Source: Devosia sp. ZB163
Lineage (GTDB): Bacteria > Pseudomonadota > Alphaproteobacteria > Rhizobiales > Devosiaceae
Length of the DNA stretch: 64,000 nt
Assembly: GCF_028613635.1 (NCBI RefSeq)
Contig: NZ_JAQRMY010000002.1
Location: 434,001 to 498,000, forward strand
Reading direction: 5' to 3'
Made by a program: the position numbers and the translations under genes. This document shows, one piece after another, positions 27,395-36,949 of the stretch. Below the pieces are notes generated by a model. That model was not told the origin of the DNA, searched no databases, and was given only the letters and a program-made list of their open reading frames with translations. Each line of letters opens with the position of its first letter. Within the stretch, counting starts at the first letter, position 1.

Positions 27395-27417
27395 AAGCTA
27401 TTGTTTTTCAATAGCTT
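27395..27417. promoter_or_regulatory. Perfect inverted repeat before the sulfur assimilation operon
   Basis: AAGCTATTG-TTTTT-CAATAGCTT, 9-bp arms, ending 49 bp before the cysG start in an AT-rich leader. Weak stem composition and lack of a following T run argue against a terminator. It is a candidate binding site for a sulfur-responsive regulator (LysR or Rrf2 type), identity unknown. Confidence 0.55.
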
Positions 27418-27466
27418 GTTACAAAGAGCCGATGTGGGTATGTATCCGGCTTCCGAAAGGCCGTGA

Positions 27467-28858
27467 ATGGGTGAACTGACAACATTTCCTGTCAGCTACA
27501 AAGTCGAGGGTAAGCGCATCGTCATAGTCGGCGGTGGAGAAGAAGCCCTCAGCAAAGCCCGGTTGGCAATTAAGACTACTGCTTCAGTCGTCATTATCTC
27601 CGCCAACATCGAAGCCGACTTCTCCGATCTGCCCGTCGCCATTCTAGCGCGTCCCTTCGAGGATGCCGATCTCGTTGATGCGGCTCTGGTTTTCGTTGCC
27701 GATCACGGTCCCGATGGCGAGGCCGCAAAGCGCGCGGCCCGCGCTGCGCGGGTGCCGCTGAACGTCGTCGACGTTCCCGAGGAATGCGATTTCTACACTC
27801 CGGCGATCATCGACCGGGCCCCGGTGTCCATCGCCGTGGCCTCAGAGGGCGATGCACCCGTACTCTCCCGCCTGATCCGCGCCCGCATTGAAGCTGCGCT
27901 CTCGCCGAACCTCGGCGCGCTGGCTCGGCTTGCCGGTTCCATGCGCGAGAAGGTTGCGGCTGTGCTCGAGGGCTCCCGTGCCCGCCGGTTCTACGAGGAA
28001 CTGGTCACCTCTCCCGAGGTCGAGGCCGAGCTTATCCGCGGGCAGGGGACCGAGAGGGCCGACGAGCTCCTCGCGCAGCACGTCGAGAAGGGCGAGAGCC
28101 CCGGCGTCGTCTGGCTCATTGGTGCGGGCCCCGGCGCCGAGGACCTGCTGACCCTGCGCGCCCAGCGCCTGCTGCAGGAAGCCGACGTCATCGTCCATGA
28201 TCACCTCGTCCCCGCCGCGGCGGTCGAGATGGGCCGCCGCGATGCCGAGCGCATTCTGGTCGGCAAGCAGAAGGGCCACCACTCTTTCACCCAGGCCGAG
28301 ATCAACGCGCTGATCGTGCGGCTCGGCAAGGCCGGCAAGCGCGTCGCCCGCCTCAAGGGCGGCGATCCCATGGTCTTCGGCCGCGCTGGCGAGGAGATCG
28401 ATGCGCTGAACGAAGCGGGCATCGCCTATCACGTCGTCCCAGGTGTCACCGCGGCCCTTGCCGCTGCAGCAGATACGGCGACGCCGGTGACGTTGCGCAG
28501 GGTTTCGACCGGCTTTGTCCTCGCCACGGCGCACGGCGCCGAGTCCGAGGAACTCAGGCACTGGGCGTCGCTCGCCTCGACCGGCCTCACCCTCGCCCTC
28601 TACATGGGCAAGTCCGTCGCCGGACCGACCGCCTCGCGGTTGATCGCGGAAGGCGCCAGCGCGTCTATCCCGATCGGCGTCGTCGTGCGGGCAGGGCGCA
28701 AGGACCGGGTCCTCTACCGCGGCACTCTGGGCGGCCTCGCCGCCGACGAGCTCGAGCTCGAGGATGGCCCGGCAATCATTTTCGTGGGCGAGGCGATCGC
28801 CCATGGTGACTGGCGCGGCGCGATCGAGATCGCCCGCTCCGAATTTAAGGTGGCGTAG
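27467..28858 (+). CDS. cysG: Siroheme synthase CysG (trifunctional)
   Basis: 463 aa. The first ~150 residues are the precorrin-2 dehydrogenase/ferrochelatase part (VEGKRIVIVGGGEEALSKA, NVVDVPEECDFYTPAII). From residue ~215 follows the uroporphyrinogen III methyltransferase part (VWLIGAGPGAEDLLTLRAQR, VIVHDHLV, RLKGGDPMVFGRAGEEI, VPGVTAALAAAA). It makes siroheme, the cofactor of the sulfite reductase encoded two genes later. The start is the ATG at 27467 with GAAAGG upstream. Downstream genes follow with 7 bp or overlapping, indicating one operon. Confidence 0.96.
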   Translation: MGELTTFPVSYKVEGKRIVIVGGGEEALSKARLAIKTTASVVIISANIEADFSDLPVAILARPFEDADLVDAALVFVADHGPDGEAAKRAARAARVPLNVVDVPEECDFYTPAIIDRAPVSIAVASEGDAPVLSRLIRARIEAALSPNLGALARLAGSMREKVAAVLEGSRARRFYEELVTSPEVEAELIRGQGTERADELLAQHVEKGESPGVVWLIGAGPGAEDLLTLRAQRLLQEADVIVHDHLVPAAAVEMGRRDAERILVGKQKGHHSFTQAEINALIVRLGKAGKRVARLKGGDPMVFGRAGEEIDALNEAGIAYHVVPGVTAALAAAADTATPVTLRRVSTGFVLATAHGAESEELRHWASLASTGLTLALYMGKSVAGPTASRLIAEGASASIPIGVVVRAGRKDRVLYRGTLGGLAADELELEDGPAIIFVGEAIAHGDWRGAIEIARSEFKVA

Positions 28859-28865
28859 GAAGAGA

Positions 28866-29171
28866 ATGGAAATCCTCACCGGCAATGAGCTGATGAGCGG
28901 CGCGACGGTCTATCTGGACCGGTCCGGCAAGTGGGTCGAAGAGCTGCAGCAGGCACGGGTCTTCCTCAAGGAAGAGTCGGAGGCTAAGGACGCGGCTCTG
29001 GCGGTCACCAAGAAGGGTGGGCGCGTCATTTCTCTTGAGGTCGAAACGGTCACGCTTCGCGACGGGGCGATCTACCCCGACCGCATCCGCGAACGTATCC
29101 GCGCCGAGGGCCCGACTGCCCCACGCTTCGACCGGCAGCATCTCGACGAGGACGGCCATGTATCGATATGA
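28866..29171 (+). CDS. DUF2849 protein
   Basis: 101 aa from the ATG at 28866, preceded by GGAAGAG. MEILTGNELMSGATVYLD opens the small DUF2849 family, which is nearly always found between cysG and the sulfite reductase gene in Alphaproteobacteria. It overlaps the next gene by 14 bp. No catalytic motif is seen; a role in sulfite reductase assembly or electron supply is a guess from position. Confidence 0.88.
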   Translation: MEILTGNELMSGATVYLDRSGKWVEELQQARVFLKEESEAKDAALAVTKKGGRVISLEVETVTLRDGAIYPDRIRERIRAEGPTAPRFDRQHLDEDGHVSI

Positions 29172-30816
29172 CGAGTTCGACGCCGCGTTCGTGAAGGAAC
29201 GTACGGCGCAGTTTTCCGACCAGGTGGCCCGCCGTCTCAGCGGCGAGCTGAACGAGGACCAGTTCCGGCCGCTGCGCCTGATGAACGGCCTCTACCTGCA
29301 GTTGCACGCCTACATGCTGCGCATCGCGGTGCCCTACGGCACGATGAACTCCCGTCAGATGCGCACGCTGGCCCACATCGCGCGTACCTATGATCGCGGT
29401 TACGGCCACTTCACCACGCGCCAGAACATCCAGTTCAACTGGCCCAAGCTCCGCGACATCCCGAAGATCCTCGAGGATCTCGCTGCGGTCGAGATGCACG
29501 CCATCCAGACCTCGGGCAACTGCATCCGCAACATCACGACCGACCAGTTCGCCGGCGCCGCCGCCGACGAGATCATCGATCCGCGTCCGGTTGCCGAAAT
29601 CCTGCGCCAGTGGTCGTCGCTGCACCCTGAGTTCAGCTACCTGCCGCGCAAGTTCAAGATCGCCATGTCCGGCTCGACCGCCGACCGCGCCGCGATACGC
29701 TTCCACGACATCGGCCTGCAGGCGACGACCAACGGCCTGGGCGAGATCGGCTGGCAGGTCTGGGTCGGTGGCGGCCTCGGCCGTACTCCGATGATCGCCA
29801 AGATGATCTCGGGCTTCGTCCCGCACGAGCACCTGCTCGCCTATCTCGAGAGCATCCTGCGCGTCTACAACCGCTATGGCCGCCGGGACAACAAGTACAA
29901 GGCGCGCATCAAGATCCTCGTCCACGAGACTGGCATCGAGACCATCCGCGAGCAGGTCGAGGAAGAGTTCGCCCACGTGAAGGGCGGTGTGCTCACCCTC
30001 CCGCAGGAAGAGCTTGACCGGATCACCAGGTACTTCGCCGAGCCCGACTACGAGTTGGTCAACCAGACCAGCGTCGACGTGGCCCGCGAGAAGATCCTCA
30101 ACCCGCCATACGGTCGCTGGCTCGAGCGCAACCTCAACGCCCACCGCCAGGCGGGCTATGTCTCGATCACCATCTCGCTGAAGCCCGTAGGCGGCGCCCC
30201 CGGCGATGCCACCGACAAGCAGATGGACGTGATCGCGGACCTCGCCGAGCGCTACTCGCACGACGAGCTGCGCGTGAGCCACGAGCAGAACATCGTCCTG
30301 CCTTACGTCAAGATCACCGATCTGCCCTCGGTCTATGCCACGCTTGTCGAACATGGCCTCGCCGAAGGCAATGCGGGCCAGATCACTGATATCATCTGCT
30401 GCCCGGGCCTCGATTTCTGCGCGCTGGCCAACGCCCGCTCGATCCCTCTCGCGCAGGAACTGACCCGCAAGTTCGCCGCCCCCGAGCGGCAGGCCGAGAT
30501 CGGCGACCTGAAGATCAAGATCTCGGGGTGCATCAATGCCTGCGGCCACCACCATGTCGGCCACATCGGCATTCTCGGCGTCGAGAAGAAGGGCACTGAG
30601 CTCTACCAGATCACGGTCGGCGGCGACGCCACCGAGAACGCCGCCATCGGCGACATCCTGGGTCACGGTTTCGTTGCCGAGGATGTCCCAAACGCCATCG
30701 AGCGGTTGGTCGATGCCTACATCGCCCGGCGCGAAAGCCCGAGCGAGCCGTTCATCGCGGCCTTCCGCCGGCTCGGCAAGCAGCCCTTCAAGGAGGCCTT
30801 GTACGGCGATGCTTGA
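29158..30816 (+). CDS. cysI: Nitrite/sulfite reductase, siroheme [4Fe-4S] (CysI type)
   Basis: 552 aa from the ATG at 29158. Two ferredoxin-like half domains and two siroheme-binding domains are recognisable: GYGHFTTRQNIQFNWP, TSGNCIRNITTDQFAG, and the cluster ligands ICCPGLDFC (C-x5-C near 415-421) with SGCINACGHHHVGHIG (C-x3-C near 458-462). With cysG and cysH around it, reduction of sulfite to sulfide is the likely job. No CysJ flavoprotein is present, and the nearby ferredoxin and ferredoxin reductase genes suggest ferredoxin as donor. Confidence 0.95.
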   Translation: MYRYDEFDAAFVKERTAQFSDQVARRLSGELNEDQFRPLRLMNGLYLQLHAYMLRIAVPYGTMNSRQMRTLAHIARTYDRGYGHFTTRQNIQFNWPKLRDIPKILEDLAAVEMHAIQTSGNCIRNITTDQFAGAAADEIIDPRPVAEILRQWSSLHPEFSYLPRKFKIAMSGSTADRAAIRFHDIGLQATTNGLGEIGWQVWVGGGLGRTPMIAKMISGFVPHEHLLAYLESILRVYNRYGRRDNKYKARIKILVHETGIETIREQVEEEFAHVKGGVLTLPQEELDRITRYFAEPDYELVNQTSVDVAREKILNPPYGRWLERNLNAHRQAGYVSITISLKPVGGAPGDATDKQMDVIADLAERYSHDELRVSHEQNIVLPYVKITDLPSVYATLVEHGLAEGNAGQITDIICCPGLDFCALANARSIPLAQELTRKFAAPERQAEIGDLKIKISGCINACGHHHVGHIGILGVEKKGTELYQITVGGDATENAAIGDILGHGFVAEDVPNAIERLVDAYIARRESPSEPFIAAFRRLGKQPFKEALYGDA

Positions 30817-32092
30817 TCTCGCCGCACCCGGCATACGCGCCCACAAACCCGACAAGCTGCGCCAGCTCGGCATCATGTCGCTCAACGGCATGTTCGACGA
30901 GATGGATGGCGTGGGTGTCCTGCGCCAGGCCGTCACCGAGCTCCTGCCCGGCGATGTCGCCATCGTCTCGTCGTTCGGCGCGGACTCCTCTGTGCTCCTG
31001 CACATGGTCTCCGAGGTCGACAAGGATTTGCCGGTCTACTTCCTCGAGACCGGCAAGCACTTCCCCGAGACGCTCGAGTATGTCGAGACGCTGAAGCAGC
31101 GCCTCGGCCTCACGAACGTCATCGCACTCCATCCGGACGCCAAAGACATCGAGCGCTTCGATCCCAAGGGCAACCTGTGGGAGACAGATCCGGATTCCTG
31201 CTGCCATATCAGGAAGACCGAGCCGCTCGAGGCCACGGTCAAGGGCTTCGGCGGCTGGATCACCGGCCGCAAGCGTTTCCAGACCTCAGAGCGTGGCGTG
31301 CTTCCGCATTTCGAGCTGACCAGCGACGACCGCATCAAGGTCAACCCGCTCGCCTACTTCTCGGATGCCGATATCACGACCTACAAGCTCAAGTATGGGT
31401 TGCCGGAGCACCCGCTTTATTCTAGGGGCTACAAGTCCATCGGCTGCGCGCCCTGCACGAGCGTGGTGGCCGAGGGCGAAGATCCGCGCGCCGGCCGCTG
31501 GCGCGGGCTCAACAAGAAAGAGTGCGGCATCCACTTCGATTTCAACGGAGCCATCGCCAAGCCCATGGCCGAGCAGGAACTGAACCTCTGGAAAGACGGC
31601 AAGTTCATCGCCGACCCGTTCCACCCGTGGGTGGAGGGCGATGATCCCGCCTCGGTGCGCTACACGCACATCCCCCTGCCGGTGTTCCTCGAGAGACGCG
31701 ACGCTGTGCTCGCCAACCCCCATCCGGTCGGCCTGCTCGTTTCGCCGGGCGATAATGTCGAACTGGTGAAGGGCGATCTCGATCGCTTCTCCTCCATCGC
31801 CATCAACTTCCCTGCCTTTGGCGACGGCCGCGGCTATTCCTCGGCGCGCCTGATCGTCGAGCGCTATGGCTACAAGGGCGAAGTCCGTGCCGTCGGCGAC
31901 GTGCTGCACGACCAGGTTTCGCACATGCGCCGCTGCGGCATGACGGCCTTCGTGGTCAAGCACGAGCCGACGAGGAAAGCGCTGGAAGACGGCAAGCTCG
32001 CCACCGTCGACATCTTCTACCAGCCGGTCGGCCTGACCGAGATTCCCCTCGGCACCCGCCCGTTCCTCCGCCGCGCGGTGGAGAACGCCTGA
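30809..32092 (+). CDS. cysH: CysH-type APS reductase fused to DUF934
   Basis: 427 aa from the ATG at 30809, overlapping cysI by 8 bp. Residues ~1-245 are the adenylylsulfate reductase: SSFGADSSVLLHM, ETGKHFPETLEYV, the CC pair in DSCCHIRK (~130-131), GCAPCT (~213-216) and KECGIHF. The CC...CxxC set marks the [4Fe-4S] APS-reducing type. Residues ~265-420 are DUF934 (LWKDGKFIADPFHPW, ALNFPAFGDGR-like, RLIVERYGYKGEVRAVGDVL, HDQVSHMRRCGMTAF), normally a separate gene of this operon. The frame is uninterrupted across the joint, so it is a true fusion. Confidence 0.93.
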   Translation: MLDLAAPGIRAHKPDKLRQLGIMSLNGMFDEMDGVGVLRQAVTELLPGDVAIVSSFGADSSVLLHMVSEVDKDLPVYFLETGKHFPETLEYVETLKQRLGLTNVIALHPDAKDIERFDPKGNLWETDPDSCCHIRKTEPLEATVKGFGGWITGRKRFQTSERGVLPHFELTSDDRIKVNPLAYFSDADITTYKLKYGLPEHPLYSRGYKSIGCAPCTSVVAEGEDPRAGRWRGLNKKECGIHFDFNGAIAKPMAEQELNLWKDGKFIADPFHPWVEGDDPASVRYTHIPLPVFLERRDAVLANPHPVGLLVSPGDNVELVKGDLDRFSSIAINFPAFGDGRGYSSARLIVERYGYKGEVRAVGDVLHDQVSHMRRCGMTAFVVKHEPTRKALEDGKLATVDIFYQPVGLTEIPLGTRPFLRRAVENA

Positions 32093-32108
32093 ACACGCCA
32101 CGATCCCG

Positions 32109-33259
<1,151 letters not shown>

Positions 33260-33384
33260 CCCCGGCACGGCCTCTCCCTGATCCTCCCCCGCGTGGCGGG
33301 GGAGGCGCCCCAAGCTCGAAGTTGCGCTTTGCAGCCATTTTCCAGTAATGGGGCACGCCCCACCTCACCGGAGCCGATGCACCG

Positions 33385-33717
33385 ATGAAGATCCACGTTA
33401 CAGACCAGTCCGGCGTTGAACACGAGCTCGAAGGGCTCGACGGCTGGCGCACGATGGAAGTGATCCGCGACTGGGGCCTCAACATCAAGGCCGAGTGCGG
33501 CGGCGCCTGCTCCTGCGCCACCTGTCACGTCTATGTCGAGGATGGCTGGTTCGACAAACTTCCGCCGCCCAGCGACGACGAGGAAGATCTGCTCTATTCG
33601 ACGCTCGACAAGAAGCCCAACAGCCGCCTGAGCTGCCAGATCCTGCTCAGCGACGAACTCGACGGCATGCGCGTCACTCTGGCTCCCAGCGCCGCCAAGG
33701 ACTCCGAAGCCGCCTGA
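33385..33717 (+). CDS. 2Fe-2S ferredoxin (adrenodoxin type), second copy
   Basis: 110 aa. Ligands Cys38, Cys44 and Cys47 lie in [15 protein letters not shown] and the fourth in SCQILLSDEL. Paralog of the ferredoxin at 26.3 kb, with an acidic loop (PPPSDDEEDLL) typical of partner-binding surfaces and a short extra C-terminus (SAAKDSEAA). It follows the ferredoxin reductase by 125 bp and may be its direct partner. Confidence 0.93.
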   Translation: MKIHVTDQSGVEHELEGLDGWRTMEVIRDWGLNIKAECGGACSCATCHVYVEDGWFDKLPPPSDDEEDLLYSTLDKKPNSRLSCQILLSDELDGMRVTLAPSAAKDSEAA

Positions 33718-33720
33718 GGC

Positions 33721-34227
33721 CTACTGCGCCTGTGCCAATGTGCCCGCGGCCTGCGGGGGCGGCGTGGACTCGCGGAGCAGGCTGCTGTGCACCCAGCCTT
33801 CACGGCCTTGCTCGTCCTTGACATGCATCCAGCCTTTGACGTTCTCGCTGACGGTCACCCAGCTGCCGTTCTTGAGGGTGAATACGTGCGGCGAGCCCTT
33901 CTTGGGGCCCGAGCGGACGCGGGCTGCATCCACCGCTACCTTGTGGGTGAACTTGGGTACGGGCGGCGCCACCACGGGCTCGGGTGCCTTCGCCTGGACC
34001 GACAGCGTTGCCGGCGCGACCGGCACCGCCTTGGCGACATTGAGCGCCTCGGGCTTGGTCACCGGCAGACGGGCCACATAGCTCGGCTTCATGCGCGCCT
34101 GGATCTGAGTTTCTGCTGCGACCCGGGCCACCGTGTCGGCCGTGAAATTCAAGCCGCCTACTGTCAATGCACCGGATATGAGAACGACGCCCGAAAACAG
34201 GGCAACGGAGGTAAAGGGAAGGGCCAA
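33721..34227 (-). CDS. Exported/anchored SH3-domain protein
   Basis: 168 aa with an N-terminal hydrophobic helix (SVALFSGVVLISGALTVGGL), an Ala/Pro/Val-rich linker, and a C-terminal bacterial SH3 (SH3b) domain from about residue 95: VAVDAARVRSGPKKGSPHVF, GSWVTVSENVKGWMHVKDEQ, GREGWVHSSLL. SH3b domains often bind peptidoglycan or peptides in the periplasm. It converges on the ferredoxin gene with 3 bp between stops. Function beyond envelope association is unknown. Confidence 0.82.
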   Translation of the reverse strand: MALPFTSVALFSGVVLISGALTVGGLNFTADTVARVAAETQIQARMKPSYVARLPVTKPEALNVAKAVPVAPATLSVQAKAPEPVVAPPVPKFTHKVAVDAARVRSGPKKGSPHVFTLKNGSWVTVSENVKGWMHVKDEQGREGWVHSSLLRESTPPPQAAGTLAQAQ

Positions 34228-34369
34228 TTCCGACTCCTGCGACGCAACTAACGCAGCGCTATGCCGCCTTGCAGTTGGAGTGGCCCTTCACCCAAGCCCC
34301 AGGCCGGACATTGCGCGTACGGGCACCTTAACACGCCCGCCCGGCCGGGGTTCCTACACGACGCTGTGA

Positions 34370-34966
34370 CTACGCTGCAGCGCGTGTCTCCGCGCTGTCG
34401 CGGCCGGCCTTCAGAGTTTGCGTGTACCAGGCGAGCTCATCGAGCATCGTGGTGACCGTCGGCGCCAGGTACGCGTAGTCGGCGAAGTCCTTGCCCTGCT
34501 GCAGCATGCCGAGCAGCGGCTCCATGTTGATGTGGACGCCTGCCTTCATCGGCACCATCGACAGCTCGACCGCGATCTGCCGCAGGTGCTCCACGGCGCG
34601 CGCCGCGCCCACTGCGCCATAACCGACGAATGCTGCCGGCTTGCGGGACGGCTCGTCATAGAGGTGGTCGAGTGCGTTCTTCAGCACCGCCGCGATGGTG
34701 TGGTTGTACTCGGCCGTAACGAAGATGTAGCCGTCGAGCTCCGACACCTTCCTTGCCCACTTGGTGGCCGCGTCGTCCGTGATCGGCACGAAGCGCGGCG
34801 AGGCCGGCGCGTCGAAATAGGGGATCGGATAGTCGCGCAGGTCGACGATCTCGTACTCGGCGTCTCCCCGGGCCTTGGCGATATCGAGCACCCATTTCGC
34901 CGGTCGGTCGGCGAAGCGCGTTTCGCGGGTGGTGGAGAGGATGATGCCGATCTTTGGCTTGCTCAT
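34370..34966 (-). CDS. NADPH-dependent FMN reductase family protein, copy 1
   Basis: 198 aa, flavodoxin-like fold: IGIILSTTRETRFADRPAKW at the phosphate-binding loop and FVTAEYNHTIAAVLKNALDHL, the family signature (EYN....LKNAxD). It reduces FMN, quinones or azo compounds with NADPH. The gene is divergent from an HxlR regulator across a region with tandem palindromes, a usual arrangement for HxlR-controlled redox enzymes. A paralog lies at 36.2 kb. Confidence 0.9.
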   Translation of the reverse strand: MSKPKIGIILSTTRETRFADRPAKWVLDIAKARGDAEYEIVDLRDYPIPYFDAPASPRFVPITDDAATKWARKVSELDGYIFVTAEYNHTIAAVLKNALDHLYDEPSRKPAAFVGYGAVGAARAVEHLRQIAVELSMVPMKAGVHINMEPLLGMLQQGKDFADYAYLAPTVTTMLDELAWYTQTLKAGRDSAETRAAA

Positions 34967-35009
34967 GTCTGCTGCTCATGACGAAAGTTTGAGGGGGCAG
35001 CCACCAACA

Positions 35010-35036
35010 GTGACCTAGTCACCGTCAGTAACTGAC
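35010..35036. promoter_or_regulatory. Tandem palindromes between FMN reductase and HxlR genes
   Basis: GTGAC-CTA-GTCAC (35010-35022) is followed one base later by GTCAGT-A-ACTGAC (35024-35036). Both lie in the 131-bp divergent promoter region and are good candidates for HxlR dimer binding. Confidence 0.6.
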
Positions 35037-35097
35037 GCTAAGTATGTGCCCGCGGCAGACACCTGCAAGACGGCACTATTCTCTCACGGAGGCACCC

Positions 35098-35556
35098 ATG
35101 GACAACTTGGTCACCCACGCGGAACCGCATCACGAGCAGGACCTGCTGACCGACGCGCTGCCTCGTGAGCCGCACAATTTCGAGGAATGCCAGCGCCACA
35201 TGCTGCCGGTCCACGAGGTGCTGGCCCAGATCAGCGGCAAGTGGACCATTCTCGTTTTCCGCGTCCTCAGCACCGGCCCCCGGCGCTTCTCCGAGATCAA
35301 GCGGCAGATCGAGGGCGTTTCGCAGAAGATGCTGACCTCAACGCTGCGCGACCTCGAAAAGGACGGCTTCGTCACCCGCACGGTGACGCCCTCCATTCCG
35401 CCGCGCGTCGACTACGAACTCACCGAGATGGGCAAGGAATTGCAGGAGCCGCTGCGCATCATCGGCAACTGGGCCCACGTGAACCGCCATCGCGTCGAAG
35501 CGGCCCGCGAGCGCTTCGCCGAGCGCGAGGCCGAGGCCAAGCGCCTCGCCTGGTAG
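35098..35556 (+). CDS. HxlR-family transcriptional regulator
   Basis: 152 aa from the ATG at 35098 with GGAGG upstream. After a polar N-terminal extension of ~30 residues comes the HxlR winged helix: CQRHMLPVHEVLAQISGKWT, RRFSEIKRQIEGVSQKMLTS, LRDLEKDGFVTRTVTPSIPP and RVDYELTEMGKEL. Members sense electrophiles or redox signals, often with a cysteine near the N-terminus; one Cys precedes the HTH here. It most likely controls the divergent FMN reductase and itself. Confidence 0.93.
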   Translation: MDNLVTHAEPHHEQDLLTDALPREPHNFEECQRHMLPVHEVLAQISGKWTILVFRVLSTGPRRFSEIKRQIEGVSQKMLTSTLRDLEKDGFVTRTVTPSIPPRVDYELTEMGKELQEPLRIIGNWAHVNRHRVEAARERFAEREAEAKRLAW

Positions 35557-35642
35557 GGCAGGGCTCCGGCCTATTCATTCGCCATTCAGGCGCCCTTCGC
35601 TACGCCCGCCATTTCGCGGGGGGCCGATCCGCGAGAGGGCAA

Positions 35643-36188
35643 ATGGATCTCTACACAGTCTTCAAGTTTCTGCATGTCGTGACGGCCATCGCCTGGGTCG
35701 GCGGCGGCATCACCATGTTCGCGCTGGCCCTGATGGCACTGGCGCGCGGCGACGAGGACATGGCCTCACAGGCCGTCAAGCACGTCGCATTCCTCGGCAC
35801 GCGCTGGTTCGTGCCCGCCTCCATCCTCACGCTCGTCTTCGGGCTCATCATGACCTTCCTCGGCGGCCTGTGGGGCGAGGCCTGGATCATCCTCGGCCTT
35901 GCCGGCTTCGCCTCGACCTTCTTCACCGGCCTGCTTGGCCTCAAGCCGCTGTCCGAGCAGATCGAGATGCTGCACATCGCCGGTGCGCACGACGAGGCAC
36001 GCCCGCTCGAGGCCCGCATCATGCAGCTGTCGAAGTTCGACTATACGGTGATGGCCGTCGTCATCGCCGACATGGTGTTCCGGCCGGCCTGGAACGACCT
36101 GATCACCCTCAGCCTCATGGCCATCGTCGTGGCGGGCGGCGCAGTCCTCTTCCTCGGCAGCGGCTTCCGCCGGGCCGTTGACGCCTGA
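35643..36188 (+). CDS. DUF2269-family membrane protein
   Basis: 181 aa with four or five hydrophobic helices (FKFLHVVTAIAWVGGGITMF, FVPASILTLVFGLIMTFLGG, IILGLAGFASTFFTGLLGL, MAIVVAGGAVLFLG). The N-terminal FLHV...AWVGGG motif with a His in the first helix is characteristic of the DUF2269 group. Function is unknown. It follows the HxlR gene by 86 bp on the same strand. Confidence 0.82.
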   Translation: MDLYTVFKFLHVVTAIAWVGGGITMFALALMALARGDEDMASQAVKHVAFLGTRWFVPASILTLVFGLIMTFLGGLWGEAWIILGLAGFASTFFTGLLGLKPLSEQIEMLHIAGAHDEARPLEARIMQLSKFDYTVMAVVIADMVFRPAWNDLITLSLMAIVVAGGAVLFLGSGFRRAVDA

Positions 36189-36201
36189 GCCGATACGAAA
36201 T

Positions 36202-36222
36202 GGCCCGCCTTGGGGGCGGGCC
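36202..36222. terminator. Convergent terminator hairpin
   Basis: GGCCCGCC-TTGGG-GGCGGGCC between two convergent genes. On the minus strand it is followed by ATTTCG, a short T stretch, so it could serve the FMN reductase gene better than the plus-strand gene. Confidence 0.5.
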
Positions 36223-36228
36223 GGTCTG

Positions 36229-36819
36229 CTAGGCGGTCTTTCGGACTTCGTCCGCGGCCTCGGCCGCTCGCGGCTCCGCGAATCGCTCGATCCAGCGGAC
36301 GAACTGGTCGACCCAGATATTGAGGTTGGTCCGGATGCGCTCGTCGGTGAAGTTGCCGTCATCGTCGATCGCGCCCGGGCGCGACTGGAAGTAGATTTCG
36401 GGCTTGCCCATCAGAGCCACGCCGACCACCGGCAGGATGGCGCGCAGGTGCGCCTGCGCCGCTGCCGTCCCGCTCACGCCACCGGTCGCCCCGGCGATCG
36501 CGCCGGGCTTGTCCGTCCACACGCCGTCGCCATATGGCCGCGACGGCCAGTCGATGGCGTTCTTGAGGATGCCGGGGATCGAGCGGTTGTACTCTGGCGT
36601 CACGAACAGCACCGCGTCCGCCTCGGTGATCTCGCGCTTCATGCGGATCACTTCGGCCGGCGGATCGTTCCACAGCGCGTCGTCATAGAACGGCAGGTTG
36701 TCGATCTTGATGTAATTGAACTCCAGCCGGCCGGCCGCCAGCTTTTCCAGCGCCTTGGCCAGCTTGAGGTTCGATGAGGTCGGGCGCGTCGACCCGACAA
36801 AAACGGCGACCCGGAACAT
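36229..36819 (-). CDS. NADPH-dependent FMN reductase family protein, copy 2
   Basis: 196 aa. VAVFVGSTRPTSSNLKLAKA forms the FMN phosphate loop and VLFVTPEYNRSIPGILKNAI with DWPSRPYG is the family signature. It is more typical of the ArsH/chromate-reductase-like branch than the paralog at 34.4 kb because of the S-x-R-x-x-S loop. Likely a cytoplasmic flavoenzyme reducing quinones or FMN with NADPH. Confidence 0.9.
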   Translation of the reverse strand: MFRVAVFVGSTRPTSSNLKLAKALEKLAAGRLEFNYIKIDNLPFYDDALWNDPPAEVIRMKREITEADAVLFVTPEYNRSIPGILKNAIDWPSRPYGDGVWTDKPGAIAGATGGVSGTAAAQAHLRAILPVVGVALMGKPEIYFQSRPGAIDDDGNFTDERIRTNLNIWVDQFVRWIERFAEPRAAEAADEVRKTA

Positions 36820-36922
36820 CGGCTCCCCTTGAGTTACGAAATGTTACTCGGGCTCGATATGTGCCTGTGCCGCAGATCGCGCAAGACGGCACAAGGTTGT
36901 AACCGGCGTCCACCCATCAACC

Positions 36923-36943
36923 CTCTCGCCCCGGAGGCGAGAG
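36923..36943 (-). terminator. Hairpin after the TIGR01620 gene
   Basis: CTCTCGCC-CCGGA-GGCGAGAG, 8-bp perfect stem, 7 bp beyond the stop of the minus-strand operon. No T run follows. Confidence 0.4.
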
Positions 36944-36949
36944 TCCCTC

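Noticed and set aside
27395-27417. Rho-independent terminator for vapC at the AAGCTATTG repeat
   Set aside because: The stem is AT-rich and short, the T run is in the loop rather than after the stem, and it lies more than 100 bp past vapC.
29050-31023. A 657-codon minus-strand frame opposite cysI
   Set aside because: Antisense shadow of a clear sulfite reductase gene; composition is typical of reverse-frame translation.
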